From contig CALDGQ010000005.1 of assembly GCA_937941765.1 (NCBI GenBank), forward strand, positions 39,007-103,006: DNA of 64,000 nucleotides. The letters are read 5' to 3'. Source of the DNA: an uncultured Saprospiraceae bacterium (GTDB taxonomy: Bacteria; Bacteroidota; Bacteroidia; Chitinophagales; Saprospiraceae). The notes beneath the pieces are model-generated. The model was not told the DNA's origin. It worked only from the letters and a program-made list of their open reading frames with translations, and did no database searches. The first letter of the stretch is position 1. The number at the start of each line of letters is the position of its first letter. The translations under genes were made by a program, and so were the position numbers. This document shows, piece after piece, positions 56,645 through 64,000 of this stretch.

Positions 56645-57060
56645 AATGGAATACGTTTTTTTACCACTAAGGCAGTAAGAAGGTAAGAAATAATAAGGTA
56701 AAGTATACACGTATGATTTCTGCGATTTCTATATCTCTTTTTCACCTCTTTCTGCTGCATTTTTTCTGTGCTGCTCGATGGCACGGTGAGGAAAATTCAC
56801 GAACCAAAATCCTTTGTGATTTATGTCACTTTTTGACTTTGTTGTTCATATGATGCACTTTTTTTTACCACTAAGGCAGTAAGAAGGCAAGAAACAATAA
56901 GGTAAAGTATACACGTATGATTTCTGCGATTTCTATACCTCTTTTTCACCTTTTTCTACTGCATTTTTTCTGTGCTGCTCGATGGCACGCGTGAGGAAAA
57001 TTCACGAACCAAAATCCTTTGTGAACTCTGTTTCTTTGTGTTCTGTGTGGTAAAAACAAC
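56645..57060. other. 416-bp gene-free region made of a tandem repeat
   Basis: No gene seen. It consists mainly of two copies of a unit of about 165 bp with a period of about 204 bp, plus a tail (ctctgtttctttgtgttctgtgtggtaaa) typical of Bacteroidota intergenic repeats. Confidence 0.7.
56656..57024. repeat. Tandem duplication of a non-coding unit, period about 204 bp
   Basis: Copy 1 is 56656-56819, copy 2 is 56860-57024; they differ by about six substitutions and one inserted base (gcacggtgagg versus gcacgcgtgagg). Both contain taccactaaggcagtaaga and gatttctgcgatttctat. Confidence 0.9.
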
Positions 57061-57711
57061 CTACCTAGCACCAGGAGCATCATGACTAATCAAAGAAATA
57101 TGCAAATGATCCGCTGTCCCTACATGTCGCAAAGTCCTAAAACCCATTAACCTAAAATAATAAGTCACCAACGTATTTTTCAATTCATCTCTACCTTTGG
57201 TTCGCAAATCAACTGCATGTGCATACCCTGTACTTGGTTGTTTATAATGCAAAGAATGATTGATTGTTTTCAACCCCATTTTTTGATAATCTTCAGGCAC
57301 TCGACTTGCATCCGTAATTAATAAATCTTTATCCAGAAAAACCAACGTACTCAAACTCAATCTCAAAACTGGATGTAGATTACTCATTTCATTTTGCAAA
57401 GCACTACTCTTTAAATTTGCGTTTGAAAAGAAAAGAATGCCGTGACCGCAATAAAGCAACACCACTAAAATGGCAATAAATGCACGTCTTTTCACCGCAT
57501 CAAAATCTCCAATACGACCTGTCAATTTTCCATAGAAAAAAGTAAAATAAATAAAGAGAACAACTGCTGTCACTCCTACTCCTGCTGCTAAACAAACCCA
57601 AGAATACCATTCAAAATTGGTGTGGAAGAAAATAGAACCTCTAATCAACAAAACGAAAGGAAGTATAATTAAAAGAACTAATTTGAAAAAGTTGTAAATA
57701 AATGTGCCCAT
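57061..57711 (-). CDS. Membrane-anchored protein with M15-peptidase-like metal motifs
   Basis: A 216-residue protein with three hydrophobic helices in residues 1-100 and a soluble C-terminal domain of about 115 residues. The latter contains SLHYKQPSTGYAHAVDLRTK (His155, Asp168) and HVGTADHLHISL (His202, His204), reminiscent of the S-x-H...G-x-AVD and HxH zinc ligands of D-Ala-D-Ala carboxypeptidase/L,D-endopeptidase (M15) families, although the His-Asp spacing is longer than normal. If real, it would act on peptidoglycan. I cannot confirm the family from sequence alone. Confidence 0.6.
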   Translation of the reverse strand: MGTFIYNFFKLVLLIILPFVLLIRGSIFFHTNFEWYSWVCLAAGVGVTAVVLFIYFTFFYGKLTGRIGDFDAVKRRAFIAILVVLLYCGHGILFFSNANLKSSALQNEMSNLHPVLRLSLSTLVFLDKDLLITDASRVPEDYQKMGLKTINHSLHYKQPSTGYAHAVDLRTKGRDELKNTLVTYYFRLMGFRTLRHVGTADHLHISLISHDAPGAR

Positions 57712-57841
57712 AATTTAATTGTAGCTTTAAGGTAAAAATTTTAAACATCATGGAAAAATTATCTTAACTTCAAGTAGCCCTACCAAAAGACTATGAAAAA
57801 CAAATACAACTGAATCCACGCAAGGATTTGTCAATTGAGGA

Positions 57842-58849
57842 ATGAAAAAAAATATAATTTACATTGTTAGCAGAGTTCTTGCGGCGATTTTTATAGCGAT
57901 TATTTTTGTAGCACTACAACGCAAAGAATTTTCATGGATCGTACTTTATATTGCTGTGGTGCACGGTGGAATTATTGGATTAATTTTTAATTCCTTCATG
58001 TTATTCAAGCGGAAATATATAAATTTTCATATCCGCAGACTCCCATTTCTTTTCATCGTTCTTTTAAATTCTGGTCTCTTTCTATTTCTTTTATTAATTG
58101 GCAGAGCTTTGAGTTTAATGGTTACAAAAGGGATTCCATTTCGAATATTTCCGATGGATGATCCATACTTTGTAAATGCCGTACTTTTTATTTTTAGCCT
58201 GATGCTCTTATTTAATTTAATGGACCAAGTAAGTTTGTTGACAGGACAAAAACAACTTTTCAATTTTGCAATTGGCAAGTATAGAACTGCTCAAAAAGAA
58301 AGTCGAATGATCATGTTTGTAGACATTACTGATTCTACAAAAATTGCAGAACAAATTGGTGATATTAAATTTCTATCATTGTTAGACGATTTTTTTTCAA
58401 TTCTAAAAAACCCATTACAAGATACGGATGGAGAAATTTATAAATATATCGGAGATGAAGCCATCATCACTTGGGATAAAACCAAACTTGATGCAAACCT
58501 TCCCATTGCGTTCTTTTTCAAATTAAAAGAAGTAATCAAAAACCGAGAAACCTATTTCAAAGAAAAATACAATGTGTTTCCAGAATTTAAAGCTGGGCTA
58601 CATTTTGGAAGTATGATGATTGGTGAATTGGGTTCTGCAAAAAAAGAAATTGCACTGATTGGTGATTCGCTGAATACAACTTCCCGAATTCTAGATATTG
58701 GAAAAAGATTGGATGAGGATTTGGTTATTTCAGAAGTATTGGGCCAGCAATTAAAAGACAATAAAACTTTCGAATTGACAAATTTAGGCGAACAAGACCT
58801 AAAAGGTAAAACTGAAAACATGTTGCTATATTCGGTTAGAAAAATGTAG
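57842..58849 (+). CDS. Class III adenylate/guanylate cyclase with membrane domain
   Basis: A 335-residue protein with four hydrophobic helices (about 1-140) and a cyclase catalytic domain (about 155-335). Metal-binding aspartates are in MIMFVDITDST and YKYIGDEAII; the transition-state Asn/Arg pair is in GDSLNTTSRI. Key residues are thus present. It should make a cyclic nucleotide at the inner membrane face; the substrate (ATP or GTP) cannot be assigned. The downstream small membrane protein starts 8 bp later. Confidence 0.9.
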   Translation: MKKNIIYIVSRVLAAIFIAIIFVALQRKEFSWIVLYIAVVHGGIIGLIFNSFMLFKRKYINFHIRRLPFLFIVLLNSGLFLFLLLIGRALSLMVTKGIPFRIFPMDDPYFVNAVLFIFSLMLLFNLMDQVSLLTGQKQLFNFAIGKYRTAQKESRMIMFVDITDSTKIAEQIGDIKFLSLLDDFFSILKNPLQDTDGEIYKYIGDEAIITWDKTKLDANLPIAFFFKLKEVIKNRETYFKEKYNVFPEFKAGLHFGSMMIGELGSAKKEIALIGDSLNTTSRILDIGKRLDEDLVISEVLGQQLKDNKTFELTNLGEQDLKGKTENMLLYSVRKM

Positions 58850-58857
58850 CTTGATTT

Positions 58858-59196
58858 ATGGAAGATGTTTTAGATTATAAAGAATCCGTGATCAAGCCTG
58901 GCAAATTGTTTTCAATTGTTGGGTTTGGTTTTGCAATACTGACACCTTTTGTTTTATCAAAATATTATCCAATTATATTAGATTATTATTTAGGATCAAC
59001 TAGTACATTAAACGATCAAAAAACAGCGATCTTATATTCATTACTTTTTTGTTTTTCAGGGCTTATCGTTAGCTCGTTAAGTTTAGTTCGAAAAGAGAAT
59101 CTTAAATTTATAACTCCAATAGGAATAGCACTAAATGCTTTTTGGTTTTTATCTTGGGCTATGATTCTATATACTTATGCACCACAATTTTATTAA
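58858..59196 (+). CDS. Small membrane protein of unknown function
   Basis: A 112-residue protein with three hydrophobic helices (about 17-38, 58-78, 88-108). No family recognised. Eight bases after the cyclase gene, so likely co-transcribed. Confidence 0.65.
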   Translation: MEDVLDYKESVIKPGKLFSIVGFGFAILTPFVLSKYYPIILDYYLGSTSTLNDQKTAILYSLLFCFSGLIVSSLSLVRKENLKFITPIGIALNAFWFLSWAMILYTYAPQFY

Positions 59197-59211
59197 TGAA
59201 TTTATTGAATT

Positions 59212-59754
59212 TTGAAACCACTAAATTTCCACCCATTCCCAAATTTATCTTCCGAAAGACTCTTGTTAAGGAAATTCGAAACAACAGATGATAAGACCAT
59301 TTTTTTCCTTCGTTCCAATCCTGAAGTAATCAAATACATCAAAAGAGCGCCAGAAAAACACATAGATGAAGCACGTGCATTTATCCAAAAAATCACAACA
59401 GGAATTGATGAGAATGAATGGATCTCTTGGGCTATCACAAAAAAAGATGATCCTAAAATGATCGGAACGATTTGTATCTGGAATTTTTCCAAAGCAAATA
59501 ATTCAGGAGAAATTGGCTACGACCTTTTGCCAAAACATCAAGGACAAGGTATTATGTCTGAAGCATTAAAAATGGTGATTGACTATGGATTTAGTAATTT
59601 GGAGTTAGATGTATTAGAAGCATTTACAGATGAACGAAATCAGCCTTCTATCCACTTGTTATTGAAAAATCATTTTCGACAGGATGTGTCTCGTACGGAT
59701 GATCACAATGAGCATAACAGAATTTACATTTTGAAGAATTATGGACTTCAATGA
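59212..59754 (+). CDS. GNAT acetyltransferase, RimJ/RimL type (TTG start)
   Basis: A 180-residue GNAT protein: SSERLLLRKFETTDDKTIFF at the N-terminus, IGTICIWNFSKANNSGEIGY, and the acetyl-CoA motif KHQGQGIMSEALKMV. An in-frame stop (TGA 59206-59208) sits just upstream and no ATG precedes the conserved N-terminal strand, so TTG at 59212 is the only sensible start. Members acetylate protein N-termini, antibiotics or metabolites; target unknown. Confidence 0.85.
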   Translation: MKPLNFHPFPNLSSERLLLRKFETTDDKTIFFLRSNPEVIKYIKRAPEKHIDEARAFIQKITTGIDENEWISWAITKKDDPKMIGTICIWNFSKANNSGEIGYDLLPKHQGQGIMSEALKMVIDYGFSNLELDVLEAFTDERNQPSIHLLLKNHFRQDVSRTDDHNEHNRIYILKNYGLQ

Positions 59755-59806
59755 AATCAAATTTCTTCCTATCTTTATATCTATCAACAACAATCATTAT
59801 AGTTTC

Positions 59807-60202
59807 ATGTCCGCACCAACCATCATTCAAAAACCCAAAATCGAAATCGCTCCGGATATTATCCAAGAAATTTCCGAGCAAGTGCATGAAAAAGGGCAAG
59901 TGGTGGTTCATTGTATTCTCGATGCAGTCGATGACATGTTGATTCGAATTTGGCCAACCACTGTTTTGTACGACCAACATTCTGATCATGTTTCTGAGTT
60001 AGTTCATGTTGAAAACATAACAATCTATCCGCAATGGCAACAAGCTCGTGTTGGTAAAAATCATTTCACCCTTATCTTCGAAGGACTTCCAAAAGCTTGT
60101 ATTGTATTCAATTTGATTGAACACTGTAGCAATCAAGCTGGCGCATTTCAAGTCACAAATATTGCTCGTAATGAGAGTGATGTTTATTTTGTTCGAATTT
60201 AG
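59807..60202 (+). CDS. Conserved-looking small protein of unknown function
   Basis: From the ATG at 59807, 131 residues (MSAPTIIQKPKIEIAPDIIQ). An upstream ATG at 59741 would overlap the GNAT gene by 14 bp and add an unstructured leader, so I prefer 59807. The sequence is cytoplasmic with alternating strands (VVVHCILDAVDDMLIRIWP, FTLIFEGLPKACIVFNLIEH). Family not recognised. Confidence 0.6.
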   Translation: MSAPTIIQKPKIEIAPDIIQEISEQVHEKGQVVVHCILDAVDDMLIRIWPTTVLYDQHSDHVSELVHVENITIYPQWQQARVGKNHFTLIFEGLPKACIVFNLIEHCSNQAGAFQVTNIARNESDVYFVRI

Positions 60203-60246
60203 AGATTTAGAATTAAATTTTCTTTCAAAGATTAATTCATTTATAG

Positions 60247-60275
60247 TTGATTTAACACACTATTTACTATCTTAG
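60247..60275 (+). promoter_or_regulatory. Candidate promoter
   Basis: TTG (60247-60249), 18-base spacer, TATCTTAG (60268-60275), one mismatch from TAnnTTTG, 17 bp before the ATG at 60293. Confidence 0.45.
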
Positions 60276-60292
60276 GTGAACAAATAAAAAAC

Positions 60293-61291
60293 ATGAGACT
60301 TACATACTTACTTTTTTTCTTAACTTTTTCTGGAAGCTTGTTTTCCCAAACACCTATTCAATTTACCAATCCTTCTTTTGAAGATACACCTCAAGCAGGT
60401 AAAACTCCTAGAGGATGGTACAATTGTGGTCAAAAAGGCGAATCTCCACCTGACGTCCAACCAAACAATCAATTTAAGGTTACCACAAAACCATATGATG
60501 GCAATAGCTATCTCGGCATGGTCGTCCGTGACAATGAGACATTTGAAGCAGTCGGACAAAGATTAAAAAAATCAATAGTAGCTGATTCTACATATGTTTT
60601 TGGAATTTATTTGGCACGCTCTCCATATTACGTAAGCCTAAGTAGAGTAACACGCAAGGAAGTAAATTACGCTACAGGTAGCTGCCTCAGAATTTGGGGA
60701 GGAAATGAGTACTGCGGCAAGGGTGAATTGTTATACAATAGTGGTCGTATCAACAACGCTAAGTGGCTACTACATAACATTAAGTTTACACCTAAAGAAA
60801 CTTACGAATATTTGTTATTTGAAGTGTACTATGTCACCCCAACACTCTTTGCCTACAATGGCAATTTATTGCTTGATAACATAACAATAGATAAGACACT
60901 TTTAGAATCCTATCCCGAAACTGAATCAGAAATTCCTACATTACAAAGAGAGATCTTGGCTATTGAAAACATGATAGAATTTTCAAATTACGCAAAAGAG
61001 GATGATGTTTTTAGATATTTTGATTCCTACTCAACTGACCAAATAAAATTACTTGTCGTAAATTTTCAAGATTTTGAACTGTACGAATCCGCACAGACTC
61101 TCGAAAATTTAATAATAGAGATGGAGCGAATTAATCTATTAGGAGAAGACGCGACAGATGATATGTTCACACACTTTCAAAATAATTGCAAAGATATTGA
61201 CAAGGTTTTAATTGCGGATAAATTCGATGAAAAAATCGATGCTTTTATTGAAAAACATAAAGATGAGTTGAAGCTTTTGATGAAAGATTAA
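60293..61291 (+). CDS. Secreted protein: N-terminal jelly-roll-like domain plus helical C-terminal domain
   Basis: A 332-residue protein with signal peptide (about 1-19). Residues about 20-205 resemble the domain found before OmpA domains in Bacteroidota surface proteins (FTNPSFEDTPQAGKTPRGW, YLGMVVRDNETFEAVGQRL, GIYLARSPYY). Residues about 215-332 are helical and acidic (DDVFRYFDSYSTDQIKLL), faintly like DMP19/DUF4375 domains. The combination is unusual. No catalytic residues seen. Confidence 0.7.
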   Translation: MRLTYLLFFLTFSGSLFSQTPIQFTNPSFEDTPQAGKTPRGWYNCGQKGESPPDVQPNNQFKVTTKPYDGNSYLGMVVRDNETFEAVGQRLKKSIVADSTYVFGIYLARSPYYVSLSRVTRKEVNYATGSCLRIWGGNEYCGKGELLYNSGRINNAKWLLHNIKFTPKETYEYLLFEVYYVTPTLFAYNGNLLLDNITIDKTLLESYPETESEIPTLQREILAIENMIEFSNYAKEDDVFRYFDSYSTDQIKLLVVNFQDFELYESAQTLENLIIEMERINLLGEDATDDMFTHFQNNCKDIDKVLIADKFDEKIDAFIEKHKDELKLLMKD

Positions 61292-61350
61292 CTATTTAAA
61301 TCTTACCTATTTTTGTTCCTTTTAAATTTCTCAATTTTTTAAACATACTT

Positions 61351-61358
61351 TATCTTTG
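61351..61358 (+). promoter_or_regulatory. TAnnTTTG -7 element before the short batD-like gene
   Basis: TATCTTTG matches the -7 consensus exactly and lies 21 bp before the ATG at 61380. Probable promoter of the two-gene batD unit. Confidence 0.5.
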
Positions 61359-61379
61359 TATAAAAGCGTTTAGAAAATT

Positions 61380-61892
61380 ATGAAAGCCATTATTTCAACA
61401 CTTATTTTTTACTTGTCCATTATTGTTTCTATTAATGGACAATCGGATTTTACAGCAACTGTCAGCAATGACTCCATCCTGTTAGGAAATCATTTTCAAG
61501 TTACTTTTAATTTAGAGAATCAATCTGGCAATGAATTCCATCCACCCAATTTTTCAGACTATGAAATTGTCAGTGGACCCAATCAGTCAATGAGTTCCTC
61601 TTTCATGAATGGCGAAATGACACAGAGCTTGTCTTATAGCTATTATTTAAAACCAAAAGACATTGGTACTTACTATATAGAACCAGCTGATATTGCAACT
61701 GATAAAGGAATTTTGGAAACAGCGCCCATAGAAATAAATGTCTATCCAAATCCTGACAACATTAAGCAGGAAATCCCCAATAAAAGAGATACCTTTGACC
61801 CTTTCAAAAGTTTTGACAACTTTGATTTTTTTGAGTTCCCTTCTCGGAAGCAGGAGCAACCAAAAAAGAAAAGACGCGTTTATAAAATATAA
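61380..61892 (+). CDS. Short BatD paralogue: secreted N-terminal domain only
   Basis: A 170-residue protein with signal peptide (about 1-20) and a single beta domain (about 21-125) clearly homologous to the N-terminus of the adjacent BatD: both share the pattern VTF.LEN.SG..F.PP.F.D and a GP.xSxS stretch at the same positions. After it comes an acidic-aromatic linker (FKSFDNFDFFEF) and a basic tail (RKQEQPKKKRRVYKI) instead of the remaining BatD domains and membrane helix. The frame stops cleanly. It probably arose by partial duplication; 18 bp precede batD. Confidence 0.8.
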   Translation: MKAIISTLIFYLSIIVSINGQSDFTATVSNDSILLGNHFQVTFNLENQSGNEFHPPNFSDYEIVSGPNQSMSSSFMNGEMTQSLSYSYYLKPKDIGTYYIEPADIATDKGILETAPIEINVYPNPDNIKQEIPNKRDTFDPFKSFDNFDFFEFPSRKQEQPKKKRRVYKI

Positions 61893-61910
61893 TTCAGCAC
61901 ACAATTTTCA

Positions 61911-63656
61911 ATGAGAATTTTTTTATCCTTTTTTATTTTGTTGATAGCATTCACATCATTGGATGCACAGGTAAGGTTTGTTGCGACTGCTGATGCAAAG
62001 GAAATCATCAAAGGTGGATATCTAGAAGTTACTTTTACATTGGAAAATGCAAGTGGCACTCAATTTAAACCGCCTGCTTTTAAAGACTTTAAAGTTGCAG
62101 GAGGGCCGAGCACCTCACAAAGTACGAGTTGGGTAAATGGTAAATCTACCAGTTCGATTGGTTACACTTATACCTTATTAGCCAACAAATTAGGAACACT
62201 TACAATTGGACCAGCTTCTATCAAGGTCAGAAATAAAACAATGAATACGCGGCCTATTCAAGTCAAAGTATTGAAAGGAAAAAAAGCTGCGAATGGAGCC
62301 GTCACTAATATAGAAGATCAAGTTTTCATCAGAGCTGAACCCAATGTCAACGAAGCAAGAATCGGTCAACAAATATTGTTAGACTATAAACTTTACACGG
62401 TCATCAATATTGAGAGTTACAACATCGTCTCCGAACCGGAATATGATGGATTTTATGCACAAAATATTTCAAGGTTTGATGGAAGAATTGTCAAAGAAGT
62501 CATCAATGGCGTTCAATATAGTACCAAGATATTGAGAAGAGTTGCTTTGTATCCTCAGCAAGCAGGATTGATGACTATTGATCCAATGTCATCTCGGCTA
62601 GGTGTTGTTGATGAAACGAAGCCTAAGCAACGTCGCAGTTTTTTCTTCAATAAAAATTTGAAACAATTTAATGTCAATACGCAGTTATTAAAAATTAATG
62701 TCAAACCATTGCCTGATAATGCACCTGCAACCTTCTCAGGTGCAGTCGGTAATTACGGGATGACTGCCCAAATAGACAAAAATAAATTGACCACAGATGA
62801 TGCGATTACACTCCAAGTTACCATCACTGGAAATGGAGATATCAAAAGATTGCAACCACCTAAGTTGAACTTGGATGCGAATTTAGAAGTCTATGAACCA
62901 AACCTTTTGGATGAAAAAGAAGTAGAACAAAATGGTCAAAATTACGGTCAAAAAATATTAGAATATCTCATCTTACCAAAGGAACCTGGCCGATATCGGA
63001 TTGCTCCTGAGTTCACTTATTTCGATACAGACTCTTTGTCTTACCGCACATTGCAGCCTCGTGTTTTCAATGTTTTCGTTTCCAAAGGAACTGGTAAAAG
63101 TAATGTAAATACGGATCTTGCCGACGACGATCAATTGATGGGTGACATTAAATTCATTAAGACAGATGGCAATCTCAAAAAAGCAGGTCGTTATTTTTAT
63201 GGCTCTATCTTTTTCTGGATACTATTAACTTTACCGCTATGTCTTTTAGGTGGAGTGGTTGCGAAAAAACAAATGGATGCCAACAAACCAATCGTCGATC
63301 AAACTTTATTGAAAAGCCAACAAGCTCAAAAACATGCGGAAGAAAAATTGGCAACTGCGAAGAAATATCTAAATGAAAATAATGGCCGTTCATTCTACGA
63401 TGAAGTATCTAGAGCCATGTTTGGTTACGTAGGAGACAAGCTCAATATGCCTCCTTCCGAATTTAGTAAACAAAACATTTCCGAAAAATTAGCTTCTTTA
63501 AATGTGAACCAAGATCATATTTCTAAATTCACCGAAATCATTAAGACCGCCGAGATGGCACTTTTTGCTGGGATGGATAATAATGATTCTATGAGTAAGG
63601 TTTATAGTGATGCTTTGGATGTGGTGGCTCGGATTGAGGGATCTTTGACTGAGTAG
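61911..63656 (+). CDS. batD: BatD, secreted/membrane oxygen-tolerance protein
   Basis: A 581-residue protein: signal peptide (about 1-19), several beta domains (about 20-125, 130-270, 275-395) with PPAFKDFKVAGGPS and FSGAVGNYGMTAQID, a membrane helix (about 429-451) and a cytoplasmic helical tail (about 460-581) as in BatD. The EFSKQNISEKLASL and VYSDALDVVARIE segments are typical of the tail. BatD normally follows batABC; here it lies about 53 kb away. No batE is present within the remaining 344 bp. Confidence 0.93.
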   Translation: MRIFLSFFILLIAFTSLDAQVRFVATADAKEIIKGGYLEVTFTLENASGTQFKPPAFKDFKVAGGPSTSQSTSWVNGKSTSSIGYTYTLLANKLGTLTIGPASIKVRNKTMNTRPIQVKVLKGKKAANGAVTNIEDQVFIRAEPNVNEARIGQQILLDYKLYTVINIESYNIVSEPEYDGFYAQNISRFDGRIVKEVINGVQYSTKILRRVALYPQQAGLMTIDPMSSRLGVVDETKPKQRRSFFFNKNLKQFNVNTQLLKINVKPLPDNAPATFSGAVGNYGMTAQIDKNKLTTDDAITLQVTITGNGDIKRLQPPKLNLDANLEVYEPNLLDEKEVEQNGQNYGQKILEYLILPKEPGRYRIAPEFTYFDTDSLSYRTLQPRVFNVFVSKGTGKSNVNTDLADDDQLMGDIKFIKTDGNLKKAGRYFYGSIFFWILLTLPLCLLGGVVAKKQMDANKPIVDQTLLKSQQAQKHAEEKLATAKKYLNENNGRSFYDEVSRAMFGYVGDKLNMPPSEFSKQNISEKLASLNVNQDHISKFTEIIKTAEMALFAGMDNNDSMSKVYSDALDVVARIEGSLTE

Positions 63657-64000
63657 ATTTACCACGCAGATTTTTTTGCCACAGAGATCACATAAGATCA
63701 AAAATCAGAAAGACCTAAACGAAAACTTAGTGTTATAATAAACACACGTTCTCAGACTTATTTACATTGTATTTCACGTTTTTTTTTACTCGACATCTAT
63801 CCGTAGCAAAATTCAGCGATTTCAGCATAAGGAAATTTACGAAACAAAAGCTATGTGAACTATGTTTCTCGTATGTTTGTACTAAGGTCAAAAGAACCAA
63901 AAAAGTTATTTGAAATTTTATTAATATAGCACCACTTGAGACAGAAGTGAAATGTGACAAAACAACATTTTCAACAATGTATGTACACACAAAGATATAC
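63657..64000. other. Gene-free right edge with degenerate repeats
   Basis: No gene seen. It contains accacgcagatttttttgcc, cagcgatttcagcataagg and gaactatgtttctcg, phrases of the same degenerate intergenic family as at 50,831-51,143 and 56,645-57,060. If batE is adjacent it begins beyond the window. Confidence 0.5.

Noticed and set aside
59751..59942. Alternative open frame over the small protein at 59807
   Set aside because: Overlaps both neighbours in a different frame and encodes low-complexity basic sequence.
63733..63990. Minus-strand open frame at the right edge
   Set aside because: Lies entirely in degenerate intergenic repeat sequence with no domain or signal peptide.
1..64000. tRNA, rRNA, transposase or prophage genes
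   Set aside because: None was found by eye on either strand; small RNA genes could have been missed without a covariance search.

Overview
This window is a chromosomal segment of a low-GC member of the Bacteroidota. The evidence is a batABC/batD aerotolerance-type gene set, a SusC/SusD pair, TonB-dependent receptors with CarboxypepD_reg-like N-termini, type IX secretion (T9SS) C-terminal sorting domains, SprB and choice-of-anchor L modules, and TAnnTTTG-type promoter boxes without Shine-Dalgarno starts. A Saprospiria-like lineage is my best guess, from general gene content only. No rRNA, tRNA, CRISPR array, transposase or prophage was seen.

Left part (1-18.4 kb): a MoxR ATPase cut by the window edge, a secreted protein, a DUF58 protein, an unusual membrane protein ending in an RDD domain, then BatA, BatB and BatC. 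After a 744-bp non-coding stretch with a large palindrome come a periplasmic-sensing histidine kinase, a large secreted adhesin-like protein, an AlkC/AlkD-type HEAT-repeat protein, a secreted GH13 alpha-amylase, a two-component sodium:acetate-type symporter and a DUF1499 lipoprotein-like gene.

Middle (18.4-30 kb), minus strand: a reductive pyrimidine catabolic cluster. It runs from uracil/thymine uptake (NCS1 transporter) through PreTA, dihydropyrimidinase, beta-ureidopropionase, a class III aminotransferase and a CoA-acylating semialdehyde dehydrogenase, giving acetyl-CoA or propionyl-CoA. Two foreign-looking units sit in or beside it: a four-helix-bundle (S23/IVP) gene framed by 19-bp inverted repeats, and a microbial PARG gene bounded by a 66-bp direct repeat made of a stop codon plus terminator.

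30-44 kb: an Upf1-like superfamily 1 helicase with a nuclease-like tail, a GNAT enzyme, a SusC/SusD pair, a prolyl-aminopeptidase-like lipoprotein, an AraC regulator, an NTF2-like protein and an M1 aminopeptidase. This looks more like peptide than glycan use. 44-52 kb: topoisomerase III, a seven-repeat secreted propeller, a methyltransferase, a tRNA-dihydrouridine synthase and a PD-(D/E)XK-type protein.

52-64 kb: a TonB-dependent receptor translationally coupled to a LytS-type kinase and a LytTR regulator, a tandem non-coding repeat, a membrane-anchored protein with M15-peptidase-like metal motifs, a class III nucleotide cyclase, small proteins, and finally BatD preceded by a truncated BatD paralogue. 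BatD lies about 53 kb from batABC, so the bat locus is split.
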